Counted from the stretch's first letter, positions 43,650 through 55,301 are shown. The stretch: DNA of 64,000 bases from Myotis daubentonii (GCF_963259705.1 NC_081847.1:94842671-94906670), one strand, 5' to 3'. Program-made: numbers and translations. The notes: generated from the sequence alone by a model not told the origin.

Positions 43650-44460
43650 CTACGATTGAGAACCGGTCAGGGGGCCTGGGAGTCGAGAGGAGAACACGGA
43701 GCCTGCCTGGGCAGTCCAGGAAGGCTTCACAGAGGAGGCATCTTGGCGCTGAGATGTAAAAGCAGAGAAATGTGCCAGGGCAGCGTGGTAGAAGGAATGC
43801 AAGAGTATGGCTCATGCCTGGCCCGCGTGGCTCAGTGGCTGAGTGTAGAACCATGAACCAGGAGGTCACAGTTCGATGCCTAGTCAGGGCACATGCCCAG
43901 GTTTCAGGCTCCTTCCTCAGTGGGGGGCGTACAGGAGGCAACTGATCTCGCTCATTAGTGATGTCTCTCTCTCTTTCCCCTCCCTTCTTCTCTGAAATCA
44001 ATGAAAACATATATTTTTAAAAAGGGAGTATGGCTCGTAAAGGAAGCTGCAAGAGAGGCCTGTGCTGACACAGGAGGCTGAGAGGAGCGGGTGGAAGAAG
44101 TGGATGGAAGGGTTGGTGGGGTCCATGGCATAAAAGGTGTTAAATGTCAGGCTAAGGGTTCTGAACCCATCGGTGGGCTACGGGGAGCGATGGAGAGCGG
44201 TTTGATCAGATTTTGTTTTAGAAAAATAACTTCAATAGCAGTGGGAAGAGTTGAGTAAAACTAAAGTCCAGGAAGCCGTTGAAGACACTATTCTGCGTGT
44301 TAAGGGGAGATTTGAAAAGGGCCTGGCGTGGCCGCAGGGACAGAGAGGGAAGCGATGATTCGAGACGTGTTTGAAAGATCGTGTCAGACGCGGCGAAGAG
44401 GCACATTAAGGCAGAGGCTGGAAATCACCCATTGGGTCTGGCAATTAGGAAGTCATCGGT
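43650..44460 (+). repeat. Ancient interspersed repeat, interrupted by a SINE
   Basis: Segments GGAAGGCTTCACAGAGGAGG, AAATGTCAGGCTAAGGGTTC, GGAGCGATGGAGAGCGGTTT and TTTGTTTTAGAAAAATAAC follow a common old mammalian repeat whose family I cannot name. The same order is seen at 25.3 kb. The VES SINE at 43814-44025 inserted into it. Confidence 0.45.
43814..44025 (+). mobile_element. VES-type SINE with perfect target duplication
   Basis: Sense copy with GCGTGGCTCAGTGGCTGAG head and TCTGAAATCAATGAAAACAT tail. GAGTATGGCTC is present at 43803-43813 and 44026-44036, identical over 11 bp. Confidence 0.97.
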
Positions 44461-44835
44461 GACCTTCGCCGGAGAGGTCACCAGGATCTGCTGCCAGGAG
44501 GGGGGAGGCAGGCAGAAGCCAGATTGAGGTTATTGAGGATGAAATTGGAAATTAAAACCTGAAGGCAGACGTCCGACTGTGAAGCGAGGAAGAGCGAGCG
44601 AGGCCGTAGGGAGACTCACAGGAGAAGCTTGACCTTGGACCACGATGAGAGTCACAGCGGAGGGCGAGCACCTGCAGGAGGAGCAGATGGAGGCGGACCG
44701 CGGGGGGGCGGTCGCCGGGCCCGGAGGACGGGAGGCAGCAGGTGAGCCTGTGGGCCTGGGTGCAGCCCAGCTTCTGGGTGAGAAGCAACTGAGACTTGAC
44801 AGACTTTGTGCCCAGTGGCTCCTATTTTATCTGTA
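44461..44835. other. Unique DNA, no gene seen
   Basis: About 370 bp, GC-rich around 44690-44730. No coding or repeat signal recognised. Confidence 0.4.
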
Positions 44836-44847
44836 AAGTAGGACGTG

Positions 44848-45063
44848 GTGGCCCGGCCGGCGGGGCTCAGTGGTTGAGGGTCGACCTAGGAACCAGGAGG
44901 TCATGGTTCCATTCCCGGTCGGGGCACAGGCCCGGGTTGTGGGCTCCATCCCCAGTGTGGGGTGTGCAGGAGGCAGCCGTCAACGATTCTCTCTCGTTGA
45001 TGTTTCTCTCCCTCTCTCTTTCTCTCTGAAATCGATAAAAATATATATTCTAAAAAAATAAAT
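44848..45063 (+). mobile_element. VES-type SINE with perfect target duplication
   Basis: Sense copy: GGCGGGGCTCAGTGGTTGAG to TCTGAAATCGATAAAAATAT. AAAGTAGGACGT at 44836-44847 and 45064-45075 is an exact 12-bp target duplication. Confidence 0.97.
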
Positions 45064-45075
45064 AAAGTAGGACGT

Positions 45076-46754
45076 TGGTGGAGAGATTGTGAGAAGATTT
45101 AAAATCGGCGTCGGTGGCCGCAACTACCGACTACAAATGAACGAAACTATTGTGGGACTCAGTGCTGGAGGCCCCGTCGCTGTGAGCCCGGCTTTGCGTT
45201 GGCGCCTCTTCTCGTGGTTGGGTGGCCTCCCTCCGGGGCACCCGGCGGCCCCTGCCGAGCGGCTCGCCCTCCGCCCTCCCCCTGTCTGAGAGCTGCAGCT
45301 GTGCTGCCCTTTCCATCATGCGGGGACACGAGTTTCGGGGGGCGGGGGGAGGGCAGCCATGCGTATGCCACACGCTCTCTCCCTGAGAGGCCGTGGTGCA
45401 TGGTCCCGGGACGGCAGCTGTCCAGCCGGCGGCCATCGGAACCCCTGACCCGGGACTTTCAGTCCCGACCTAGAAGCCTGTCCAGTCGGCCGTCCCTCCA
45501 GCTGTCAACTTAGACGCAATGGGCGGCGCCACTTCCTCCCACGAGGACCAGGAAACAGGAAAAGCGGCTGCAGGGAGAGCGAGAACGGGGCGGAGCAAGA
45601 GGGACAGGAGATGGAGACGCCGATGGTGTCCGGCCCCTCTCTACCCCGGCCTGCACCCAGGCGCCCCCACAGCCTCACAGGAAGCGTCTCCTACGATGAC
45701 CCGCATGGCTGCAGGCGCCAGGGCCTGGCTCTGCGTTTTCTAACTGCGGGGGGAAGCGGGGGGGCAGTGTGAGGACGAGCAGGGAAGGAGTCGTCGAAGG
45801 AGGGCTGGTGGGGCTTAGGGGGCCCCCAAGAGTCAGGCTACTTTTGGACAGAGGTTCTTAGCTGTGGCCGAGCGTCAGGGTCCCCCGGGGAGGTCTGAGC
45901 AGCACAGCCTCCGTCCGCCCCCCGGTTCTGGCTTAGTTTGGGGAGAGAGGTGCCTCTGATATGCACCTAGATGCCAGGATGGGGCTAGGGACCCAGAAGG
46001 ACGGACGGGCCAGGGAACGGGGCTTTGAGAAGAGGATGCTGAGGGTAAGGAAGGGCGGCGAGAGGAGATGAGATGCCTGGAGCATGGGGCTGGCGTTCCG
46101 GGAGGGTCTGTGTGGGCAGGTTGGCGCTGCGGCTGGAGGACTCAGGTGCCAGCGGAAAGGATTAGGGAGCACCAGCGCCAGATGGGCCCGTGGCACAGCC
46201 GTGAAGGCCCCAGAGCACGCAGGTGCGGCGTGAAGATTCTGCAAATTGGGGTCTCAGGGGCGGCCTGGACTCCGCAGGGAGACGCGGACAGCAGGCCCGG
46301 ACCCGGCTTTCCTCCTAATCCGCCTCCCCGCCCCGGCTGGCGTCTGCGGCTGCCGCTGGGATGGAGCCAGGCAGGGCTCCTGGCTGGCTTTGCCCCCCCC
46401 CCACCCCCCCCGCCCTCCCTGCGTGGGCCCTGGGCACCTTGCTGGGCCGCCCTAAGCCTTGTTTCTGTGCAGAGACCCAAGCGCTCTCTAAGGCATGACA
46501 AGCAAGTGAGAGAACGAAATGGAGGAAGTCCTCAGCCAGGGGAACCTGTTATGACTCATTAAAGGCGTTGCAAGGGGCAGAGAGGCCTGCGCGGTGGGGG
46601 CGGTGGCCTAGGGGCAGAGAGCTCACCAGGAATGCGTGTGAGCTAGGGAGGAGGTGGCCAGCAGCCCTGACTGTGGAAGTGACCGGGGAGGGAGGGAGGA
46701 GGGACCAGCAGGGCTAACTTGGCTCCAGCTCCCACTGGCATTTTGTGTTCTGTC
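45076..46754. other. Unique GC-rich DNA, no gene supported
   Basis: GC-rich with a C-rich patch at 46389-46413. Overlapping frames of 60-165 codons on both strands have no recognisable domain. Confidence 0.5.
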
Positions 46755-47215
46755 TGCTGCTCTAACCCACCACCACCCTCTGTGGTTTAGAGCAACGCAG
46801 AGTCAGTGTCTTACAGTTCACTTGGCCAGAAACCCAACAGGAGTCTCACGGGCTAAAGGCGAGGTGTCTGCAGGCTGCGTTCCTTCCTAGAAGCCCCAGG
46901 AGGAGGCCCCCTCTTTCCTGCATTCCTTGGCTCCCGGCCCCCTTGCTGCCGCCCCCAAACCAGCAGCCTGGCGTCTCCCGGAGCCTCCTGCCCTCACCGC
47001 GTCTCTCTCTGACCACAGCGGGGACAGGTCACCGCCTTGTGGACCCTGTGCTTAGGCCACCTGCACAGGCAGGACAACCTCCCACCTCAGGGTCCTGAGA
47101 CTGAGGCAAGTACGGAGCCCCTTTCGCCACAGGAAGTAACTATTCACAGGTTCTGGGGACGAGGACACCATGACGTCTCTAAGGGCCCCATATTCTGTCG
47201 GCCGCAGTGGGGATA
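46755..47215 (-). mobile_element. MLT1-like MaLR LTR (antisense), degraded
   Basis: On the minus strand: CCCCAGAACCTGTGAATAGT, TACTTCCTGTGGCGAAAGGG, AGGACCCTGAGGTGGGAGGT, GAGCCAAGGAATGCAGG, GGAAGGAACGCAGCCTGCAG and TTTAGCCCGTGAGACTCC follow the recalled consensus of an MLT1-type LTR. Ancient solo LTR; no viral genes. Confidence 0.75.
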
Positions 47216-47939
47216 AAGGTTTGGCTGCAGCCTCTGGCTGTCTGCAGCCCCGGGTCCCTGCTGGGCCCTCAGCGGAGATGGGAAGCTGGAGATCTGCCCC
47301 GGTTCCAAGAGAAACAGAGGTGGGGACGGGGGCAGAGTGGTTGTGACGTCTCTGCACTGGTCTGCCCCGGGCAGAGGGTCAGGACAAAAGACGAGAGAGT
47401 CAGCCCTGGTGTCCCCCGCAGGTGACCCATGGGCAGCCATGGGCATGACGTGCAGGGCTGAGCGTGACTGTGGCATGGCCGGAGCCAAGGTGACGCCGGA
47501 GGTGAGCGTGGACGTGCCCTTCACACTGTGTGATCCTCCTCCTGACAAGACCTTCTGCTGCCCAGAGATGTCGGCTCCCATAGATGGTGCCTCCGCCGAA
47601 AAGCTGGCTTCGCCCCTGCTGTGATCCCCTGCTCCAGCCCTAGTGCCATGAAAACGAGTCTCTAGGAAACGAATCTGATGATTCAATTGATTATCGGGTT
47701 AATATAGTCATATTCTGACCCATACTCAGAAATAGTTCTTAATACAGAAACAGCCCTGGTGGAACAAAGGGCGGCCTGTAGCAGAGGTCCACCCACAGTC
47801 AGCCTACACACAGGGCAGGGCAGAGTCAGGGGACGACGAGGTTCTCATCCCTACAACAAAATGAAGACAAATGCTCCAACCAAAGAAAGACAAAACAGAA
47901 GAAAGAAATAGTAACTAAAATAAAGAACTCAAAACACAC
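47216..47939. other. Unique DNA, AT-rich from 47640
   Basis: GGAAACGAATCTGATGATTC and TTGATTATCGGGTTAATATA at 47667-47705 are AT-rich and unassigned. A-rich sequence from 47850 may be more L1-derived DNA. Confidence 0.4.
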
Positions 47940-48460
47940 CTACAAAAACCAGTTAAACAATGAACCAGCAATTCCCCTCCTAGGAGATACCCAAGGGAAT
48001 TGAAAGCAGGTCCACACAAAATCTTGTAGCAGGATTTGTCATTACCTCCATGAGCCAGGTGTCTGTCCACGGATGAAGGATGAACAAAATGTGTTTCACT
48101 GAATACAGTGGAACATTATTCAGTCATAGAAGGGAATGGAGTGCAGACACATGCAACAACACAGATGAACTTTGAAAACATGTGAAGTAAAAGAAGCCAG
48201 ACACACAAAAACACATGATGTATAATCCCACTAGTTATAAATGTCCAAAACAGGCCAATCCATGGAGACAGGAAGGAGACCAGTGGTCGCAGGGGCAGGG
48301 CAGGCAGTGGAATGGTGAGTGGGTGCTGGTAGGTACGGGGTTTCCTTCTGGTAAAATAGAAATGGTCCAGAATTAGGAAGTGGTGACGGAGGCCCAATGG
48401 AGTGAAAACTAACAACTACACCACGGTGCCCTTCAACTGGGTGAGTTTTTAGGCAACGAC
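47940..48460 (+). mobile_element. L1M-type LINE fragment, 3' end of ORF2 and UTR
   Basis: AATGAACCAGCAATTCCCCT, AGATACCCAAGGGAATTGAA, GGAACATTATTCAGTCATAG, AGATGAACTTTGAAAACATG, AAAGAAGCCAGACACACAAA, TACGGGGTTTCCTTCTGG and TCCAGAATTAGGAAGTGGTG in L1 order, highly diverged and non-functional. Confidence 0.88.
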
Positions 48461-50439
48461 CAAGGTGACCCCAGGGAACCACAGAGAACCAGACCTGAGA
48501 CTCACGCTGGAGAAGTGGAAGAGATCGCCCAAGGTCGGCGACGTGTAATGGGACATCGGGGCCTGGAACTCACAGGAAGTCCGTGCCCAGAGCTAGAGCT
48601 CCGACCCCCACCTGCTGTTCACCTGGGGGACAGGGAACCACGGGAGAGCAGCACAGATGCCCTGGGCTGTAGGCCTTGCCTTCCAGGTAACCTCCTATCC
48701 TGTCAACAGAGGCTGGGGGTGGGGGGTAGGGGGATAAGAATAGAAGAGTCCATCGTGGTGGAAACGAACGGAACCTTGAAGGCCAAGAGGACAGGCTTCT
48801 GTGCCAGCATCTCCTTTGCTCCTCCCATCCCCCACCCCACCTCGATGATCCATGAACCCCCACGGCCATGGGGCTTGTTCTCCTTATGTCATTATCAGCT
48901 GCTCATGTCACAGCGTCCTACACACCCCCAAGTGCAGGTGGGCGGCCCCCTCTTTCACTGGGTTAGACTCCTTACTGAGCAAACGCTCGAGTCCGCTGGC
49001 ATCAGCCAGGAGTGGGCAGAGCAGAGCAAGGACCACCAGTGGCCTCAGAGCCTGGACATGCCCTTCGCTGACGATACAGAGCGACCCCCCCTGCTCCCCA
49101 GCCCAAGAGCCTCCAGGCATTTCAAATCCAGACCCGAGGGACTGGCGTGTTTTACTCCATGAGACGCTCATCTATGTCACAGGCCACACACAGTTACATT
49201 TTTTTTTATGGGGACTTTCCAGCCCTACTCTCTTAGCAACTTTCAAATACACAACCAGTAGTAGCAGCTACAGTCACCAGGATGGACAGCGCATCCTCCC
49301 CACGATTTATTCATTTCATAACAGCAAGTGGGCACCTTTTCATTACGACTCACATTCTTTGTCCCTTCAGCCACTCTGTGATCCAAGCAAACATTTGCCA
49401 AGGGGGCCGGTAGGATGGAGTGCTGAGGCCCTGGAGCGTAGGGATCAGAACTGGGATTTGTGTGGCATTTCCCCCGTCAATGAGCGTCGCGCTGGGGACC
49501 CAGCTCTGCCACGACTGCCGGCGCCCTGAGCGCACCCACGGCTCCAACACGCACGGGCCACAGGCCTGGCGTGCCACTTGCGTGTCTATTGAAATGCTAA
49601 CTGGCCTAAAACTGGTTTTCTTCTATGTTTGCCCCTATTCCATTTTACGCTGAGGGTCTGTGCAAATACGTACGAGGGCTTCTGTTTGGGCACAGAGATG
49701 CTGATGAGCCCTCGTCCTTCTCCATCCTTCAGAACCAGGGCGGGGGGCGGGGGGGGGGCGGGGAGCTGGATCAGACACGGACAGCTCACCAAGATGCCCC
49801 TCTGTCTGCTTCCCAAACCTTGCACCGCCGACAGACCCCAGGCCTCGGCCTTGTCACTAGACACACGCGTCCAGAGAGCACACAGGGGTTCAAGCCCATC
49901 CCAGAAGGTGGTCCCCACAGGAGCACCGGTGGCTGCACCTGCACCCATGACCCCTGGCAGCTCGGTTAGCCGCCTGCTAACTCCCACCGAGGGAGAATCA
50001 CACCACACCTGGTGCTGGTTCTGGTTCCGCATCAGGATGCATCAGACCACAGTGCCCGGTGCTGGGGGCGCACACGGGGGTGTCACCGTGTGCATACGGT
50101 CGGAGGACATCTTCGGGGGGGCTCTGTCTGCGTCCACCTCCACCCAGGATGCTGTCCCATGTGGGGAAGGTTCATCCATGTACTTGGGGGTGCTAAGTGG
50201 GTCGCACACATACACGTGTGGCCACTCTGCCAGCTAATGAGGCGCCTGGACACAGAGCACCTGGTCACCACCAAGGCAGGGACCCAGGGGGCGCGGACCC
50301 CAGAGGGAGCCAGGACCCCAGAGGGAGCCGGGGCATGCGACCTGCAAACAGGTTTGTTCAACACCGTGTCTCATTAGTGCGGGCCCCGCGCCACCTGAAT
50401 GGGAAGCAGGCGGCTGTGGGCTCTCCGGGCTGTTCCCAC
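48461..50439. other. Unique GC-rich DNA, no gene supported
   Basis: About 2 kb. Poly-T at 49200-49207 and a G-rich run at 49739-49762. Frames up to about 225 codons on the plus strand overlap minus-strand frames and show no domain. Confidence 0.45.
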
Positions 50440-50640
50440 ATCTGTCTGCAAAATGAACCTCGCTCCCGTCTTAATGAAAACGCTACTCAATTACTGGGTT
50501 TTATTAACAAGACAAGTGTAGCTATTTAGTGTGTAACAATGCCAGAGTTATCATTCCGAGGGGATTGTCAGATGCTAATTCTAAATTCAGAACGCAACGC
50601 AAAAAGTTTTATTAGCCTCTTCCCCACAAAGCGTACTTCT
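50440..50640. promoter_or_regulatory. Candidate conserved non-coding element
   Basis: AT-rich island in GC-rich DNA: TCTTAATGAAAACGCTACTC, CAATTACTGGGTTTTATTAA, AGTTATCATTCC, TGCTAATTCTAAATTC. Enhancer-like composition without repeat signature; untested. Confidence 0.2.
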
Positions 50641-50872
50641 CCTCGATGCTGGGAAATGTTTGCACTTGGTGCCTGGGCAATGGACGTCCCACAGGCGGCT
50701 GTGGTCTCAAAGGTGCATGTGTGGCATCACCTACATGCCGGGAGCATGTCGCCAACGAGAATGCATGAAGCTGCACCTTCCTCCTGGGTTTTGTTCCGTG
50801 CAGACCCACGTGTCACACATCACAGGCCCAAGGGGTCTCCATCCTCTCCGTCCGGGTGGTATGTGCACATAT
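50641..50872. other. Unique DNA, no gene seen
   Basis: Short unique stretch before the L1 insertion. Confidence 0.4.
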
Positions 50873-50879
50873 GAAGAAG

Positions 50880-51179
50880 TATGATCGCGCTCATATAGGG
50901 AATCTTAGGCACAAAGTAAACCGATGAACAACATAGATCCCGATACATAGAACCATGAACAGACTGACGACTGTCAGAGGGCGGGGGAGGGGGGAGGGGG
51001 GAGGGGGAGATTATCGGGGAATTTAGATGCATATGTGCATGGCCCGGACACAGACAATAGTGCGGCAGAGGCTTGGGAGGGGCGGTGCGGGGAGGAGGGG
51101 GTCAGTGGGGGGGAAACAAACAAGCAAACAAAAACCACCAAAGCGGACAGACATCTGTAATACTTTCAACAATAAAGAC
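50880..51179 (+). mobile_element. 5'-truncated bat L1, 3' untranslated region only
   Basis: GGCACAAAGTAAACCGATGA, ATAGAACCATGAACAGACTG, a G-rich tract at 50979-51015, TAGATGCATATGTGCATGGC and ATCTGTAATACTTTCAACAA with AATAAAGA near the end. GAAGAAG flanks it at 50873-50879 and 51180-51186, a short possible target duplication. Confidence 0.82.
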
Positions 51180-51183
51180 GAAG

Positions 51184-51208
51184 AAGGAGGAGGAGGAGGA
51201 GGAGGAGG
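51184..51208. repeat. (GGA)n microsatellite
   Basis: Run of GGA/GAG trinucleotides directly after the L1 3' end. Confidence 0.93.
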
Positions 51209-52865
51209 GACTTCTACTGCCCCAGCATCTAAGCGAAAGGCCCAGAGACCCAGGCAGGCCCCCCAGCCTTGGTGAGGGCTGAGCGAAGGGGAGGGAAGAC
51301 ATCTTTACCTGGATATGAGACGGGAATTTTAAACCTGCCCCCACCGGGCTGTTTAATGCCTGAGACTGAGCCTTAAGTTTCCAATCGGGACTTTTCCTGG
51401 AACTGAAGGTGGCTTCGCCAGCACAGGGTCCCAGAGAAACCCACCCGCAGCAGGGAGGGCTGTGTGCCCCGAGATGCCAGGAAGGGGGGCTGGAGAAAGA
51501 GCCGTCCTGCGTGCGTCCGGTGAGCACCGTGCCCTTACCATACAGGCTACAGAATAGAGCCGAGCCGATTCGACACGACAGAGGTTCCCTGGATAAGGAA
51601 CCCGTGGAGAGCACGTGCTAGGAGCGCTGTGAGGCGATGAAAGAGGAGCGATCCTGTCAGGCCCTGATGGAAGTCAGAATGAAGAGTAGAGACCTTTGTA
51701 AACAGCTACAAGTAACAGATCGGAGAGTCGAAATAGAGAGAGATGAGGGCTGTCCGCCGTCCAGGTCCCTCTGGGCCACCCCCTACCCTTTCCCCTGGAG
51801 CCCGCAGGGCCCTGGGCTGAGGGCCCCAGGGTGGTCTCCCCAGGTGGTCCAGGCTTGGGGACGAGGTGAGCTGGGACCGGCCTTTCCCCAGCTTCTGCTG
51901 TGGGAACCGGAGACATGGGGCTCCCAGCTTGCAAGAGAAAGATGAGCGTGTGGTCTCCTCTTTCCTCTGCTTCGGTTTGCTCAGAATCGAAATAAAACGA
52001 CTTGATGTGAAACCAAAAACCATTTTTATTTTTACAAAACTATGCTACAGTTCTGGCTACAACAGATGGTTTGAGAAGTGCAGGTGCTGGAACAATGGAG
52101 ATGTGTGTCGAATTCAGCAGTTTGCGAATAACACAGTGGGGGACAACTTACTCTGGCCAATACCAGACAGGAAGAGGGGGCGGCCGAGGGAAAGTCACCA
52201 AGGAGCTGGGTCCCCAGGGAGGAGGAGCTGGGGCGGGGGCACCGGTCTGACCTTGGAGCTTTCGGGGAGGATGAGGGGGGACCTGGGAGAGAGTCGCCTG
52301 GCCTCCTTTGTCTTCATAACGAACTGGTGAACGAGAGCCTCATTGTTTCCACGCAAACAGCCCCGGGAGCCTGCATGGCCCTTCGTAAACCCCTGACAGA
52401 GCCGACGGCAGGTCCACCAACCCCGCGGCTTCCTTCGGTTTTCTCGTTGGAAGTTTCCTGTGTCTGGGAACTCGCTTGTTTCTGCCACGGAACGTTCTGG
52501 AGAGCTGGGCCCGAGGATGGGAGGACCTGGCTGGAGGCTGCCCCCCCCCTCCCCGAACCCCGCACCTTCCCCAACGTCCCAGACTCCATCCCGAGGCGGG
52601 TGACAGACAACAGCACTACCCCCGGCAGCCCCTGCGCACGGCCCTCGTCTGCCTCTGGGCAGGACTTTGCTGAAAATGGGAGATGGCACCACCCGCCTGC
52701 GGCATGCCAAGAGAGCGGCTGGGCCGTGTGATACCAGGCAGCTGGCACGCATGGCACTCTCGGGGCCGCTGCAGAGCTCCATGGCTCATCTCCCCCAGAG
52801 CTGGGAGTGGAATCTGCATGACAATGTGTGCACTGGTGCCACAGGGAAGGACCCTACCCCTGCCC
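51209..52865. other. Unique GC-rich DNA, no gene supported
   Basis: No recognised repeat apart from short homopolymers. Opposing frames up to about 195 codons overlap and lack domains. Confidence 0.45.
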
Positions 52866-53440
52866 CCCGCAGAGGGCACTGGGCACGGAGGATCCTACTC
52901 CACAGAGGGCACTGGGCACAGAGGATCCCACCCCACAGAGGGCACTGGGCACGGAGGATCCTACTCCCCCCACAGAGGGCACTGGGCACAGAGGATCCCA
53001 CCCCCACAGAGGGCACTGGGCACAGAGGATCCCACCCCACAGAGGGCACTGGGCACAGAGGATCCTACCCCACAGAGGGCACTGGGCATGGAGGATCCCA
53101 CCCCCACAGAGGGCACTGGGCACAGAGGATCCCATTGCCCCCCCCAGAGGGCACTGGGCACAGAGGATCCCACCCCACAAAGGGCACTGGGCACGGAGGA
53201 TCCTACTCCCACAGAGGGCACTGGGCACGGAGGATCCCATCCCACAGAGGGTACTGGGCATGGAGGATCCTACTCCACAGAGGGCACTGGGCACGGAGGA
53301 TCCCACCCCCACAGAGGGCACTGGGCACGGAGGATCCTACTCCCACAGAGGGCACTGGGCACGGAGGATCCCAACCCACAGAGGGCACTGGGCACAGAGG
53401 ATCCCACCCCAATGAGGGCACTGGGCACAGACGCCAGCGT
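52866..53440. repeat. Minisatellite, 33-37-bp unit, about 17 copies
   Basis: Each unit has GAGGGCACTGGGCACRGAGG followed by GATCC and a C-rich spacer (CACCCCACA, TACTCCACA, CACCCCCACA). Length varies only in the spacer C-runs. Nearly every unit contains one GGATCC (BamHI) site, giving about 16 evenly spaced sites. Confidence 0.97.
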
Positions 53441-53599
53441 CTCTAAGATTCTCGGTTCAACACCCATGCAGAGGCCTGAGCTCCAGAAACCGCCTCACAT
53501 CGGGGGGAGCCACCCCAGGCCGGCTGGGCAGTGGTCAGCCGTCCCCCGGCCCCCACGGAAGGCCCCCCGTGGGCCGGAGGAGCCGCATACCCGCCTGTG
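53441..53599. other. Unique GC-rich spacer
   Basis: Nothing recognised. Confidence 0.4.
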
Positions 53600-53905
53600 A
53601 AATGGAAGACACCTCGCTGGCGGACAGGCCGCAATGGCGTGGCGCTTTAAATTGCCTTGGCACTCGTCGCCTGGACAGGTTGCTCGCTCAAATGGCCCGG
53701 CCCGCTAATCACCTGCGCGGGCTGGTGCCTCCATGGCCTGGCACGGCGGCCCGGCTGGCTGCCACCGCCTGCGCCCGCCCGGGCACTAATGGCCTGGAAA
53801 GGGGCTTGCTCCGAGATTAACGAGTGTCTCCAAATGGCACGGGCTGTGGACACGGAAAGAATCAGGGCCTTTGCCAGGGAAATAAAAACAAGCTTGACTT
53901 CCCCT
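53600..53905. promoter_or_regulatory. Candidate conserved non-coding element
   Basis: GC-rich but ordered unique sequence with repeated ATGGCC/ATGGCG words, CTAATCACCTGCGCGG (homeobox core next to an E-box), CACTAATGGCC, GAGATTAACGAG and CTTTAAATTGCC. No splice signals or coding frame of interest. Inference only. Confidence 0.22.
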
Positions 53906-54866
53906 CTCTCAGCGGCAGGTGCCCGTGAGTCCGAACTCGCAGTGGCTCTTGGGCTGGCTTCTTTTTCCTTCTCTCTCAGCTTTCCCCAGTCTCACTCCTG
54001 ATTCCCTTTCCGATCCATTGGCGGTTTAAGAAGTTCGTGGCCTGATCTCCGCAAAGCTGCGATTTTCCATTTCGCTCCTGCCTCTGAATCCCGATTCACC
54101 CGTGGTGGCCGAAGGAGAGGTTTGGGGTGACAGCTACAGTTTCCCCTCTTTGAGACTCAGTCTGTGACCCGACCTTTCTGGAAAGGGTAGTGTGTGCGCC
54201 TGAGCAGAAGGCCAGCCTGTCTGTGGGATCAGCTGGTTCTCGCATCCCTTCAGCCCTGGGTCCTTCCTCGCTATCTGTCAGCTGTCCTGTCGGTCGTTCA
54301 GAGGAAGGTCGTGAGGTACCCCTGTTCCCGTAGAACTGGTCACTTCTCCCTTCAGCTCGGTCAGTTTTGCTTCCCATGTTCTGATGGTCTGGCGTTAGCT
54401 GTGCAAACATTTATAATTCTTATATCCTCTCCCTGTGCTGAATATTGTATTAATTGTAATTTCCTTATTTTTCTCTTCTGATCTTTACTCATTTAAAGTC
54501 TATTTTGTCTGCGTGCATTTCAAATTTTTATAATTTTTCTCATGCATCTTCTCTCCAAAACTAAGTATAATCCATGAAATACAATATTTGAAGTACCTGC
54601 TCATTGCATAAGAAAGCAAGTAGTAAAAATGCAAATAGCTTCACATGCAGAAGGCAACAATATATGCAAAGAAGGCAAAAGCAGTCATGGGAAAACATAG
54701 GAGTCAGCAAACGGTCCAGAGATCTTGAAATGTAGGACTTGTGGTCCTATTTGAACCTATTCACTTGTGGTCCTATCGGCTGTAAAGCCATAAATAGATG
54801 AAGATTTTTGGCTCCTGTATGTCATTTGTGTCAGCTATTTACTTGCATTTAAAAATAATCAATTCT
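53906..54866. other. Unique DNA, AT-rich from 54400
   Basis: Includes the first copy (54775-54816) of a 42-bp direct repeat described in the findings. No gene seen. Confidence 0.45.
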
Positions 54867-55045
54867 GCCCCGGCCGGTGCGGCTCAGTTGGTTGAGTGTC
54901 GCCCCATGCACCTAGAGGGCACCATTTGATTTTCCATCAGGGCACATGCCCAGAAGGGGGCGTGCAGGAGGCCGCTGATCTGGGTTTCTCTCTCATCAAT
55001 GTTTCGCCCTCTCCCTGCCTCTCTCTAAAGTCAATAAAAACAAAT
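54867..55045 (+). mobile_element. VES-type SINE, internally deleted
   Basis: Sense copy: GCCCCGGCCGGTGCGGCTCA to AAAGTCAATAAAAACAAATG. The central part between the B-box region and AGGGGGCGTGCAGGAGGCC is shortened, and the head is diverged (TTGGTTGAGTGTCGCCCCAT). Confidence 0.92.
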
Positions 55046-55140
55046 GTTTAAATAATAATAGTAAATTCTTCAGGATACACCAAAAGGCACACTCAATTGA
55101 ATTTTCCATCTATGAACCTTTGAAACATCTTCTTCTAAGT

Positions 55141-55279
55141 CAGTGGTTTCTTTGTTACTAATGTTGTGGCCTCACCCCATCACAAAGAAACAGAATTTCC
55201 GGAGGATGAGGCCCAGAAATCAGGATTTTAAAAAGATTCCCAGGTGATTCTGATGTGCAGCCAAGGTTGAGAACCGCTG
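55141..55279. mobile_element. Palindromic hAT element, one-arm deletion derivative
   Basis: Same family as 17842-18064. The first 6 bp of the left end (CAGTGG) join directly to TTTCTTTGTTACTAATG of the central region, and the right arm is complete (AGAATTTCCGGAGGATGAGG to GTTGAGAACCGCTG). Target duplication TTCTAAGT (55133-55140)/CTCTAAGT (55280-55287), 7 of 8. Confidence 0.92.
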
Positions 55280-55301
55280 CTCTAAGTGGAAAGCAAAGCG
55301 C

